Assembly: GCA_012295275.1 (NCBI GenBank)
Contig: CM022665.1
Location: 23,711,946-23,773,945 of the forward strand
DNA from: Chrysomallon squamiferum
Lineage: Eukaryota; Mollusca; Gastropoda; Neomphalida; Peltospiridae
DNA: 62,000 nt
Direction: 5' to 3'
Shown here piece by piece: positions 40,260-55,200 of the stretch. Each line of letters begins with the position of its first letter. Position 1 is the first letter of the stretch. The notes below the pieces were generated by a model, which was not told the DNA's origin, ran no database searches, and was given only the letters and a program-made list of their open reading frames with translations. The translations under genes and the position numbers were made by a program.

Positions 40260-40676
40260 CATTAGGAACACTGTTTCTCACACATCCACACACACAAAGT
40301 ACTAAAACCAGTTACCAAATAATCAAATAAACAGCAAATGGAATTATTATTCATTTTTAACATTAAGGCAGTTACTTTAAAACAAAAATATCCAAAATAA
40401 AATGCTTCTTATTTAAAATGAAACTGTTAAATAAAACATTAACACTTCAAAGATCTTTCCAAAGCACAACGTTTTTGTACTGCACTCACCTTTTCACCCC
40501 AGCTTTCTCCCCAACTGTTCTTGATTATCCAATAGGGCTCATTTCCTTCTAAAATTAATAAAAAATGTAATTTGTTATCACTATTCAGAGTATTTAACCA
40601 GATAAATATACACATTTGGTTAACAATACAGAATTCAACAGTAATGAGAAAAAACAGTGAACTAAGTCATACACTC

Positions 40677-40748
<72 letters not shown>

Positions 40749-40777
40749 TCTCTCACACACACACCCACACCCACACA

Positions 40778-40811
<34 letters not shown>

Positions 40812-43800
40812 TGCACATAGATTTTATGTTTTTTATTTTATGGTAAAATATGAAATTAGCTGTAAATTGTATCATTTGATTATCTTTCAAATATTTTCAA
40901 ATGAAATAAAAATAAATAAAAAAAACAACAAAAACATCTTACCAACACCATATCCAACAATAAGAACTCCATGATCCAAATGCCTAGGGTTGCAGAAAAT
41001 TTTCCAGGGATACGAAATTCCTCCCATGTAGAACTGTTAAAGGTACAAATATTTTGCATAAATGATATTAAAAAATAACAGAAAAAACCCAACAAGAAAA
41101 CAAATGCCAAATGACTATCTACCACCCCAAAAACAAAACAAGAAATTATATAAAAAATAGTAGTCAATATATAGTTTTAAAAAGGACAAGAAAATTAATA
41201 AAATAACATTGATATTAAAAAAATAAAATAAAATGTTCTCTTAAATAACATTTAATTTACTTTAAAAATAAAAATCAATAAAAAAATCCAACCTATCCAC
41301 ATTACTAATTTGTAAAGAATACATACCTGCATTGCATTAGCATTAATGCCAATGGAAATTGGACCATTCTTAACCAGCCAGGCAGCCATATCTGAAAGAA
41401 AAATCATTTAATGTCTCATTTTTTATTATTTAATTCACTTTTTAATGTCAAATGTATTTTGGAACTCAAATTTTGCATATTAAAACATCAGTATTTAAGC
41501 AGTGTGAAAAATAATAATTTTTTGTTGTCGTTATTAACAGCTTGAACGAAAATAAAGTTGAGTAATAACTAAGTTCAAAAAGTGTATAATATTATAATAC
41601 CACATTTATCAGGTAAACTTTATAAACTGAAAATGTAGATTTTAATTTACAAACTATTTTTTATACTGCATATTAATGTATTAACTAAAAACATAATTAT
41701 CATTGCTGAATCACATTTAAATTAACAAAAAACGAAACCAGCTTCTGAGAAAAAAAAAAAAAAAAAAAAAAAACAAGTATAGACACAAATAAGATTATTT
41801 CTGATTAAACAGAGCATCACAAAACATTTTAACCAAGCAAACTAAAACAGTATTTTACCTTTCTCATTGCTGGAGATATTTAGGGCTCCATTGATCTTCA
41901 CGACAACTTTGGTCCTGTTGAAAGTACACTTCTCATCCTCTCCCTCGTAGCTGTAGGCCTTCTCAGACTCCAGTCCTCCTACAAACAGTGAACACATGTA
42001 CGTCACTTCTCTCAGATTTTAATTAAAATACCACCAACTGACTGGCCTAGCAAACACACAAAAAATCAATAAACAAATAAATAAATAAATAATAAAATAA
42101 AATAAAATAAAATAATAATAATGGAATGCTGAAATGAGAAATTAACTGCAGACTTCTTAATCAAGAGCCATTCTGAGTTTTTGTGATGTGGACTGCGAAG
42201 ATACAAGATGATGATTTTACTACAGAATTAAATAGACAAGATCTTTTTTGAAAGACAAATAGCAATGAAAAATTACATACATCTGGATAGATTATCAAAT
42301 AATAATGTGATAATCAGAATATCTGCCAAACACTCTCACATAATCTTGTTAATCAAAACAACTTAATAACCATTTCTAAAATAAATTGTCATCACATTTT
42401 CCTTTTTGATATCTTTTTATTTTTTGTTATTTTGTAGACAGAATTTATTTCTTTTTATAATCATTTCATTGTACAAAACAATTAAATAGGTAAATATAAC
42501 AATTAAACAAACATGGATAAATGAATAATCTCACTTTCACATAAAATACTTCAGCCCACCAGCAATTCATAAAAAATAACTATATATAACAATTCATAAC
42601 AAACACAGCAAAAGATATAATTGTGTATACATAACACACACAGATAAATATTTTACAAAATACTTTTTAATTTCAGTGCCTGTTCACAAAGACATAACTG
42701 TGTATACATAACAATTCAAACATAAATGGATAAATGTTTTGTAAAATACTTTTTAACTACAATGACTATTCACACTGATTTATATTTATTAAACTCTGTA
42801 TGCTATTTAAAAGAGCTCACTGAGTGTTATGAAAAAAGAAACATTTACAAGTTGTGAGGTTTTGTGATTTTTCACCTAATTTCATGATGGCTTTGTAAGC
42901 ATTGGACGGCAGTCCTCCACCACATCCTTCATCCAACTTGTCACAGTCAACAAGCTCTGAAACAACAAAATAAATTTAAATCTTTACAAAATCTATGAAA
43001 TTTAATTCTGGCGCATAGTGATACATTGAATCGTAAAGCCTGGTTGGAGGATATTTTTAGTAAAAGATTTTATATATATATATATAAAATCTGAATGCTG
43101 TCTACTTCGGCTTCCAGGTGTAAATTCCAGAACAAAAGAACAAGTTGTATAGTAAATAGCATTGACCACAACTGCACACAATTTTGCAAGTACAATCGCT
43201 TTATAATTTGGACATAATAAGGCAGCTGTGTCAGATAAAATGATCACTCTTCTTTGAATGCTTAATAAACAATGATGTCATGTTTCCTGTAATTACTATA
43301 TGCATCTAGATGAACAAGATTATTTTTTAGTGTGTATTGATACATTTATTCATTCATTTAGTTCTGCATGTTTTGTGTTGTCTTATGGAATTCATTATAA
43401 TGGCAGAGCGACCTAAAAAAATGCAACATATCGAATATTCAATACAGTCCAAAGTGAATTATTAGAAAATATTTTAATATGTGTAAACAGAAAGATTTAT
43501 CCAATTTAAAACACAGTGACAAAACCAATACTTCAGCAGACAGAAAATGAGTAACGAATGACAAATTCCAAAATCTGAATGGATTGACATTCCACACAAA
43601 TTCTTGTACATTAACATTAAATTAAAACAAATTAAATCTTTTGCAGACTTTTGTAACAGATGCTGAATATGGAGGCCATGACAGAAAAGTCTGCTTTGGA
43701 GAGAAACATGAAAAGAGTCATCAGTGACAGACTATTTCTCAGCTGACACTTGATAGACATTTAACATTTGTAATAAAACATATTCCAATTTCATGTCATT

Positions 43801-43900
43801 TTAATCTTGTTAATCTAGCACTCTGTCTGAAACAGCTTATTTTGTTGGTCCCAAGTGAATCCACATTTTACAGAGTCCACTGTATCTATATCTATCTATC

Positions 43901-43932
<32 letters not shown>

Positions 43933-46900
43933 TCATGTGTATGTGTGTGTGTATAAATATACACATATATGTGTATATTCATATTATATGTATATATATG
44001 TATACATATGTATGTATCAGTGGTCTCCCCAGCATTTGTGAAAGGGATGGCGGGTATTGGTGTTACAGGTGCAAGTTAAACAAAGGGTTGGTACAGAAAA
44101 TGTTCAGGGTACAAGTACTTTGAACAATGTTCAAATTACTTGTTTGTCAAAAATACTCCTTTAAATAATAATACTTTGACAAATTATTCCTACTGAAGTT
44201 AAGTGTGGACTGTGGTGAATAAAATTTAGGGATAAAGAATTTTCAGATCAGTGATAAATAAAATAAATAAATAAATAAATAAAATAACTTAACTTCTGCT
44301 TCATCAACATAAGTAAAAGCTTTTTTTTTTTTTTACAACATAAATAAACAATAGATAACAATTTGCAGTTAAAATGTTTAATGATTCTGTTCAAAATATG
44401 GCAGTGTATTATCTTTTAGTGCTGTTTGTTATATTTTTTTTAAGTATTACTTTTTATGGTTATGATTAATTTGCTAAATATGTATCTCTTAAATATTTTT
44501 TTTTTAAATGATATTCATCGTGTTTTAGAAACAGAAACTGAAACATAATATACAGACTAAACTTTAATTAAAATTCAAAAAAAACTAGGAAGCAAATTAA
44601 ACCAACACAAAATTTTAACAAGCTATAATAATATTCTTTTTCTGTATAATGACCACTTCGTGATACATTATGCAACACATTGAGTGTTATCGAGTAACCT
44701 TTAGAGAAACCTCTAACAGATGTACAGTAACACTAGATAACTTATCTTCCTGTGACCATGAGTCACCAAGCACATTACAGAATAATCAAATTTCTCCCTC
44801 TACAGTTTATTTATTCAGGTCAGCTAAAGAAAAACATACGTAGAAACATATGTTAAAAAACCACAAAAATAACAAAACAACCCAGATAAAGTAATAAAAT
44901 AACAAACATGATAAAAAAAATAAAAAAATAAAATACTGAATGAATGAATAAATGAATGGATGAATGAATATTTATTAACACACACACAAAACTAAAACAT
45001 TAACCCATTTACCAACAACTATCAATGAAAACAATCTACTTTAATTACATAAAAAAGGACATGAAACAAAGATATAAAAATATTTTTATTCAATTTGTTT
45101 TATATCCAAGTAGATTCATTTTAAAATGTCTATCAGATATTTTTTGAAATACTGAAATCAGCAACAGCAGCAGCAGAAAACGAAATCAATTTTAAATTAT
45201 AATATGCAAATTAAAAATACAGTGTCCTTATAGTTTTCTGTTTAATCCACATTAGTTCATTCATTCATTCATTGTTATACTTCCCATTCCAACAATGCTC
45301 AAATGTGTATCAAAGATATTTTTATTCTAATTAGTAAAAAGAGCCCAGATTACAAAAAAAAGCCCATTTTCATCTCTAGCAGTATAATGATTAAAAAAAA
45401 CTACATTGTTTTCTTCAGTCTCACAAATGCAAGTACATAAATGTATTTTACCTTGTTCTGAGAGTGACAACAGTTTGTCTTTTTGTATCGCCCACTGACC
45501 CTCAATGTTGCCAGTTGTAGAGAATGCCCAACATGATCCACAACTACCCTACAAAAAATAATAACATTAACATAAAATATATAACTAGAATAGATTCATT
45601 ACCAATATTTATTCAACCATTAAGGGCTTTTTTTTTTTTTTCCTGAATTAGTTTTAAAGATATTTTTGTTGAATAATGAAATACCACCATATTAGGGTTT
45701 TTTCAGGTGTGTGGAGTTGTTTTTGAAATTATTTTTTTTGTTTTGGTTATTTATTTAACTTATTTTTTTTTTATTTTTTTTTTTGCTTTGGGAAAGAGTC
45801 TTTTTGTGATGTTTCTTTTGGATGCAGTATACAGTAGGTTATGATAATTAACTAACCTGGTTTTTAACAGGTGTCACTGCATTATGATCTCTCCAATCAA
45901 AGGCTTTTGGTAGTTTTAAAGCTGGAATTTTTGCCGTTTTCATGATGTCCTGACCATAATTGGTAATCTGATCCCATGGTTTGCTTTTGTAAGCTTGAAA
46001 TTCCTCATCTAAGAACACACAAAGAAAATACATGACAAATAGCATGACATTAGATGATAGGAAAACCATAACAATGATGATCATGATGGTAATAATGACA
46101 ATAATAACAATGACAATCATAATAACAAAGGGAAAAAGAAGAGGTGGGGAAAAAGACCAGCATTTATATTCATATCTTTGTTGTTGAAAACATGCCTTTC
46201 TGGCACTGCTGATAATGAGATGTTTTCATACTCCAGTTCAAAATATTTAATATTTGAACAGCATGAGAACTTGCAGTTTAGGACTGATTAAGAATATAAG
46301 GAAATACATTATCATCAGTAACATTTTACCTGTAAGATCAGCAAACTTTGTAGCTCCATATACAGCAGTTCCTTGCTCAGACTCATTTAGCTTTTTAGCT
46401 TTCCTCATATTCATGCAGAAAATGAAAAACCTTGTGTCACGTTCTAGGAAAAGAAAACATATGGTGAGCTAAACGTCAAGTTCAGAATAATTTTGCAGTA
46501 GCTGAAAGTTTACTTAAACATTTGGCAGTTAACTAAATTTTAAACATTTAGTGATATCAATGAAAACATCATCGAAGATCAAAATAATATCTAAACAAAC
46601 ACTGTAATTCATGTACACTTGATTTAGCTAGAAAGAAACAAATGAAATGAAATGAATGAATATTTATAAATAATAACTCAATTTAATATGGGTAGTTATT
46701 GGTGTTAGTAATATGGTTCTTATATAATGATGCTTAAAAGAATAAAGTCTATGGGCATACTGATTAGAAAAATGTAATTTTTTTTTTAAATGCACATTCA
46801 TATAGTGATGAAAGTACATATTAGAGCCTTTGATATAATGTATTGGCTTGAACAGGATATGGGTTATAGGTGCACTAAGAAATGATCCTGCAACCATTTG

Positions 46901-48414
46901 CATGAAGAGAATGCATGATTAAATTATAAAAAAATGTTAATTATCTGTCAAATTTAAAAAACAGCATTAGCAGTAGTAGTAAAAGTACCAGTGGTAACAG
47001 GAGTAATAGTAACAGTAATAGTAGTAGTAATAGTAAAAACAGCAGTAGAAATAGTGGTAGTAATAGCAGCAGCAGCAGTAGTAGTAACAGTAACAGTAAT
47101 AACAGTAATAGTAGTAGTAGTAGTAGTTGTCATTGTAGTAGTGATAGTAGTAGTAGTAGTAGCAGCAGCAACAGTAGCAAAATAACGCTGATTAAAAATA
47201 CCTTTTTCAGAGTAGATTTTATTATATTTCATCTGGAAAGCTTTGAATGGTCCAACCTGGTCATGGCAGTAGTCTGTGAGATCTCCACCCAGTGCATTCT
47301 GGGTCTCCACAGGTTGCTTACCTCCCACAAGGGGCAGAAGTGGTGGAACAATGTCAAGCAAACCAGGCAGAGGCTGATTTTTTTTCTCAACTGTACTTCT
47401 TGGTTCAGTTTCAGGCTAAAAGTTAAATATAGTGTGAATTGTTGATATAATGGCATAAAAGCATAATAAAAGCAACTGTACTAGTGTCATGATTCCCTAT
47501 CCAACAACAAACAAACAAACACAGTTTTTCTCAAAAATCATCCAACAAGCTCCTGATCTAATGTCAGCAGCAGCAGTTAAAAAATATACATGTCTAATCT
47601 ATTTAAAAATATATATTATTAAATAAATTAAAAAAAAGAAAAAAGAAAATGAAAGAAAGAAAAAAAAAAAAAAAACAGCTTGCATAAAGTTAACAATATC
47701 ATGATATAGATGACATACAGAGAAATGTATTTACAACTGAAATTAAAACAGTGTGCATGGCTTGCTGTGAATGAAACAGATTCTGCAGTTATGAGATTAC
47801 ATGAAATAAAACATCAGTTTCAAATAAATATCAAACAAATTAAAGAATCAACATATCATTATCATGATACTAAACTGGGCACTGAGAAGCTTTTACACTG
47901 CCAACAGTTAATTTTTTTATATATTTTTTTTTCTGCTTGTGTAAGTAGATTAGAAGATGCAGGATAGGTAGTTATCTTTTCAACTAATTAGCAATTTAAG
48001 TCTAAATCGGGCTAGTTCTCTGCTATGTTTTTTCATACTGAAAGGAAAGAATGAAGCATTCAGCAGATTTTAATCTAGTCATTTGGGATTGTACATAAAA
48101 CTGGAGCCACAAAGAGAATTAAAGAGGAAGCTTGCTGCCACTATAGCGCAGTCATGGGAAAACACAAAAGATGGCCTCTGATAAACTAGTCACTGGGCAC
48201 AGGTAGAGATATGAAATTCTCCTAATGCGTGCTCCGAGTGGGACTGATGATTACATCTAAACCCTACATCCTAACAAGTGCTACAGTCTGTCCCTCCTGT
48301 CTAGACTCTCTTGACACTGCCAAATGTCTTTGTGAAAACTGTTTTTTGATCAAAAATGTTGTGTTTGTTTAATTATTATTAACATCATGATTATTATTGT
48401 TATTGTTATTGTTG

Positions 48415-48474
<60 letters not shown>

Positions 48475-51400
48475 ATTATTCATTAATTAAGCCTCTGAGT
48501 GATTTGAATATGAACATGATTAATCATTAAGAAAATTTTGTTTTCTCATTCTTTTTTGTAAAATAATAATGTATATGCTTTATTTGACAAACCTCCAATA
48601 ATTATATGAAAAATGGGCTAAACAATTGTTGTAACAAAATATTTAATGTGCATATAAAACACAATTTATCTACTTCTTCCATCACACATATATAAAATAC
48701 ATATATCAAGGCAATTTGGATATTTTTAAAATGATTGATTGATACTGCATTACAATAAGGTTTCTGTATATACACAAATTTTTATCTGTCAAAGCTACTG
48801 TAAAATGGATTTAACTGATATTATTTTGGATTTTAGAATAGGAAAATTGACATGTGGCAGATAATAATAATTTAAGTCATAGAACTTGTAGGTGAAACTA
48901 TTTGTTCATCATAATCTATTGGGTCTCACAGCAGTTTTGTTTCTCACAGACTATTTGATGAAATTTATCTCCGAAAAATGAAACAAATGCTGACATATGT
49001 TAACACGTGTGCTTCTGTGCAATTTGGGTAATTATTGGAAAGCTTATTAAGTTGATATTTTGATATAAATTAGGATTAATTTTTGACGTGTTAGTTAATG
49101 AATAACCTCTTTGCATAACTAATACAGTCTGTTACATCTGTTATTTCAATTTTTTTATTAATCAGCTTTAAAATTTTATTAAAAAATAAAAAATAAATAA
49201 CGAGATATTTGCAAAATGTTATTTTACCAGTAGATCTCTCCCAATGCAGTTAATATTGGCTTTATTTTACTCCTTTTTTTTTTGTGAATTAAGATTAAAC
49301 AATGTAGCTGCTAATCAATATGTATAATCATTTATGTTATGACCAAACTTAACTATAACAGATAAATCTTTGTGACTGAGAAACATAAAAATTATTGCTA
49401 TGTTTAAAGTGAAAAATCTCCAAAGTCTATCACTTTTCTGCATGTTCACAATTTATTAACAATTTACATTATAATGGTTAATTAATAGTTTTCATATTGA
49501 ACTCTGATGAACAGGATAAATAAGAAATATGTTTCTCTTTTTGTTATATACACTGTATAGAGCATCCCATAAAGGCAGCTAGTCAGAAATACATGACAAA
49601 TGAATGGAATGAATTTCTAACACTTTAAAGAAATATTTATTAATGTTCTGTGAACACATTTCTTTTAACAGTAAAATTGAACTTTTCACAAATTGTATTT
49701 TATTTTTCTGGTTTGTAAGGGTTTGAATCTCTTTTCTTTGAATAGTACATGTGTTTGGACTTCTTTTTTGTTATTATTATTATCTTTACAGTGAAACTAA
49801 TATTAAATTGAAAGCTGAATCCACTACAGTGATGGCTTCTACCATTTTATAAAATGCTGAATCAACTCATGTATGTATGTATAAGTAACTACGTATCAAT
49901 CCCAGTCTAACACAAACTAAGTCATTTACAAAGCAAGTCAGTTTTCTTCATTTTTCATTTACAAAAACTGACTAGTGTTTCAAAGTGAATGACTGGTATA
50001 TTATTAACACGACTGTTTTGGTAAAGAGCATGTTGTACTGAATATATATTTATATATAGAAAGTTATATTTATTTACACAATGAATAACACACTGTCACT
50101 GTATTGATGCATAGAACAAAACAATTTGAATGATGTTCTACATCTATGACTTGGACATTTTACCCAAGTTTATAAAATTATAAAATTTTGTGTCAGAACC
50201 TAACTGTTGATAACTTAAATGTAAAATCCTTTGTCTACACTCCTCACATACTGTTCCAATAATGAGTAAATTTCAGTGGCAGAGAAGGTATTTTGGCTTA
50301 GAATAGAGAAATACTTAGTCTAATAAATAAATAAAAAATTAAACAATAAAAATACCTTCATTTCAGAGAACAGTACAGATAACTTAAAAAGCATAATGTG
50401 CAAATCAGTTAGTCATTTTGCCTTTTTATCAAATTTGTTTTGAAACTTTAATTATGTTACAGTGTTAGTAAAGTGTTAGTAAAGTCAAACTAAAAATTAG
50501 AAAAAGCAAAAGTAAGGAAACAAAATTGACAGCAGATATTAAAAACAAAAGAAAATGTATTAATTATATAAAAAAAAACACAAATAACTGAAACAGGTTA
50601 AACTTTTTTTTATTATTGTAAACTGTTAAGTAAAGTTTTTAATTTACAAACTAAACAAACAGCAAAACATTAAAAAGAAGAAGAGAAGTAAAAAATAAAA
50701 AAATAAAATACTTCATTGAGGATCCCTTATCCAAAATTCAGAAATACAAAATTTGTAACATTTAATGAACAGCAGAAATAGTGATATCTTACAGTTTTTG
50801 GATTGTTTTTCATATACAAACTTTATTTTATTCACCATATTATTAAAATTATCAAATAAAAAATACTGCAGATTATTCATACAAGCTGTATGTGAAATAT
50901 AACTGGAATTCATATTTAGACTTGGATCCTATGTTCAAATCTGAAAATATTCTGGTACCCAAAACATGGCCAATCTCATGTATTTTGAATAAGCGATTCA
51001 CAATGAGTATAAGAACACATTTATTTTTATTATTTTCTTTTTTCTTCTTCTTTTTTTTCAGTTTAAGAAATAATATATTTCAGTTAATAAACTGTTTAGT
51101 GAAGAAAAGAAAAGAAAGAAATAAAAAAAAGATGAGGATAAAACAAAATCTCTCAGAAAAGCTGTTAGTATCAACAATGACACATGCTAACTGCCAACAC
51201 ACAGAGTTCACTGAAAAAACAAAATTAAATGACCAAACTAACAATCTTTGACTTCCAGATGAAGTTATCCTCATTCACCACGAACCTGTTTAAAATGCTT
51301 TAAGTGTGCACATAATTAAATGTTAATGAACTTCTAAAATTAGTTATTCTAGAGCAGAATAAATAAAAATAAAATCATTATTCTTATGCAAGCAATTAGT

Positions 51401-51837
51401 GTTATCATTTCTATATTTTTTGTCTAATAGTGAATTATCTTATTAACCTGAGGTCACTGTTAATGCCAGTGACATTAACATTTAAATAACTTTAAACTTA
51501 AAACAAAAACATATCCAGATATTTTAATTACAAATTTATTCTTTCTGACAGAACTCTGTGCACACTGAAATATTAAATAAGAAATTTAAAAACACATCCA
51601 AACATTTATTTACACTAAATTACCTGAACTGGCCTGCAGTTGTCACTCAGAAGAGTGAATTGTGGATTTTGCCAAGCTTGGAAAAGAACTTCCATGTTGC
51701 AAATCTGTTCCTATTTGAAAAATAAGTAAACAAGCAAAATGAATGAATATTTGTACGTTTAACAACATCTCAGCAAATTTTACATCAACTGTTTGATGTC
51801 ATGCAGACTACGTTAATAAAACTGTTTATAAATCAGA

Positions 51838-51878
<41 letters not shown>

Positions 51879-52195
51879 TTATAAGAATGCTTAATAACAC
51901 CTCATTACATTTTAGAGTTATCAGGACTTGTTTGTGTTGGTGAGAGAAAGTGTAACAGTGAATGTTTTTCACTGGAGCAAACAAAATTAAATTTATCTAA
52001 CGGAGAAACTGATCCGAGACAGAAAAAAAGTATTATTTTATCACAACAACACTAACCATGCCACCGTTTGTCTGAGGACATTCCCCTAGTCCCTTTCCTT
52101 TGTTTACATCACTGTTTCTGCATGATGTCTCAACCAAATGTACAGTAAAATAGTATTTCATTCCAGCTACAACCTGAAATAATCACAAAACAATG

Positions 52196-52230
<35 letters not shown>

Positions 52231-55200
52231 ATAGTGAAATATTTTATAAACTTGAAATTTATAGAAAAATAAATTGGTAGGTGTTCATTTTTCAGAACGA
52301 ATTCTATTTTCATGTAACAAGCTGACTCGTTTGTGTTCTAATATAAATACAAACAAGAAAATAAATAAAATTTTACAAATATTTTATCTAAATATATTAT
52401 GAATAAAATGACATATCATTTCAAATATTATATTTTTATTTGCTTTGTTTTAAAAATTCAAAATGAGAAACATTAATAAGAAATGAATAAATTATTATTT
52501 TGAAAAACAAAAAAAAAACAAAAAAACACATGTTTTGATGTAATACCTGGTGATGAACATTGCTAACTGAATTGGCAGCTAATCGGAACAACGAATTGGA
52601 CTTCGCATTAACTTCATCAACTGCAAATGCAACAGCTTTCTGGACTTCTTTAGTAAGGTGACCTGGTTCAACACCACCAAGAACATTTCTAACTTGTCGC
52701 TTCCTAGAAGCAGAACAACGCTTTTCAAGCAGGACATAACTGTCCAACCAGACCTGTGTCCAAAGCACAAGATGACATCTCTCTTGCTGAAAATGAAACA
52801 AAATTTATTTTATCTTTTACTTCAGAATAATTTCACTTGAATTCAAATAAATATAAAGGTAAAGGTAACTTAATTCCATGTAAAATTTAAACACAACAAA
52901 GCCAGACTTTAAATAAGGTTTAATTTTAATTTAATTAACATTATTGGGATGATTTTGGTTAGTTTTGGTTTCTGTTTTTTTTTTTTGTTGTTGTTGTTTT
53001 GTTTGTTTTTTGGGGTGGGAGGAAGTAAGGTTGTTTTTAAAGTTTTAATTTTTATTCACATAGAATTACACAAAATAATACACTTGATGAATTAGTTTAA
53101 TTATTTTATTGTTAAGAGCAGTGCATATTGTCTTCTGGTATATATACTATACCCTAATAATTGTCTGAAACCCAGATGATCAGTCAGTTAGAATGTAAGA
53201 ATAACAATCATGAAACATTTCATATTCAACTTCTAATATCTTGATAGAAGCAGTAACTTACCACATTCTCATTATGAACTACCAGATCAAAGAAGTACTT
53301 TATGCCAGATACAACCTGTAAAATAAATTTTAAGATTAGTTCAGACAGTAGCCCTTTGAAAATGTATTAATATTTATCTTCATCTAAATCCATAATTATA
53401 TAAGACATACAAAAACATTTGTTTTGAAACCTTAAGCAACAGAAATACAGACATCACTAATATGTAATTTACCATATATATTATGGAGTGACAAATTATT
53501 TTGTTTATTTTATCATGCAATTGTTACAAAATTTTTTTTTTTTAATAATAATAATAATAATAAAAGGAAGAAAGGAAAAAAGAAAAAGGAAAATAAAGAA
53601 AATTGCAGTGGTTATGGATGCAGGTACAGCTATATGCCTCTGCCACATGTAATTATCTTTCAGTGCTGTAAAATGATTTTTTGAAACCAAAATAAAAATA
53701 TACCCTTTCCACAAAGGACAAAGTTAAAGCAAATTAATAATAATTCATTCATTTACTAACCATTCAGATGAAACGGCTGAACAGAAAAACTGTGATTAAA
53801 ATGTTTATCACCAATAACAACTTTAATGCATTAAATAATGATTAGCTTTAGTACATTACAGAAATGATATATCATCTTCACCAAAACCAAAAATATTTGT
53901 AATTTGTATTTGTAATTTTTGAGAAGAAATACTATGAAAAAGACAATAAACGACTTGTTCTTTCGGTATATGTTAAAAACACACACAAAATAATTATGAT
54001 AATTTTCTTTCATTGATCTTTAATCCTAATATTACTAGATACTAATGAATCCTTGAAATAAAAATAGATATGACCAGAGTTTCTATTTCCCTACCAATAC
54101 TTCATTCTTATTTTTTTTTTCATTTTTTTTTTTTTTCCCCTTAAAGGTTCAATCCACTTAATGACAATTACACTTTTATGAAATGCTGAAAATAAGCCAC
54201 TAAGGTTAATTAATGATCTGCGCCTGTGATATTTAATGCACATTTATTAAACATTAAACAAAGGACAACATTATTTTTAACTGTCAAGTTCTTTGGAAAA
54301 CAAAATATTAATTACTTCCTTTGTAACTAAACAACTGTTTTTAATTTTTCAGTCTGTTTTCAGTAACTGTTCCAAAAACAATCCTAACCCTCAGAATATA
54401 GAGTCTTCAATAGTTTATTATTCATGATCAACATGCTGTTACTAACTGCAACTGTTTTATATTGTACTGGGGTTTTCTTTAATGATCTTATCTGTATAGT
54501 AATGACCAATACAAAATTAACAGTTAATTAGACAAAAAAATAAAAAATAAAAATAATAACCATAGCATCATTAATTTTGTCTTTCCTTGTTACTTGCTCT
54601 GTATTATATACTAGGTCACTGATTAGATTAAATTTCTTAAAATCAACTGGCTTTCACATACACAAACGTCAGTATTTTCATAGATGGCCTGCTGCATTAT
54701 AAAACAGCACAACATACAAAGACATCAAAAAACTTAGTCACCAGCCTTGTGGAAATAAACATAAATTGTTGGTATCAGCACATCAATAAATGATTTTTTT
54801 TTCTGATTTCCAAATTCAATTCCCTGACCTTAAGTGTGAACCCTGTGAAGATACAGAAGTGATTATGACACTGAATAAACTATGGATTTAAAATAGTAAC
54901 CTATATTGTGATAACAAGGTTACAAAGGTAATCCTTGTGATGATGATGTAACTATGTGTATTTGTGTTTGTTCTACAGTGAAATCAAGATAGTGTATCAG
55001 ACAGAATTTCATGATGTGCAGCTTTGTTTTAATTCAAATGAAACCGATTCAAAAATGTATCCGATATGGAAAAATTAGTGAATTTACTACAAAACCATTT
55101 CCTGTTAACATAAAATAATAGTTAATATAATAATAATAATAATGAAACAATAATATACTTTTATATATAAAGAAAAATATAAAATTTACTTTATTAAGTA

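Larger units (their letters stand above)
47416..51623 (-). other. CTSF intron 5 (4.2 kb)
   Basis: Largest intron, between the cystatin and protease halves. Holds an ATT microsatellite and a probable old SINE; otherwise AT-rich and CpG-poor, with no open frame of note. Confidence 0.8.

Noticed and set aside
46954-47201. Thr-rich continuation of the exon 6 open frame
   Set aside because: It is a decayed ACT triplet repeat after a good donor; the protease frame continues only if it is spliced out.
54144-54157. GGTTCAATCC, a possible tRNA B box
   Set aside because: No A box, no cloverleaf, no flanking SINE body.
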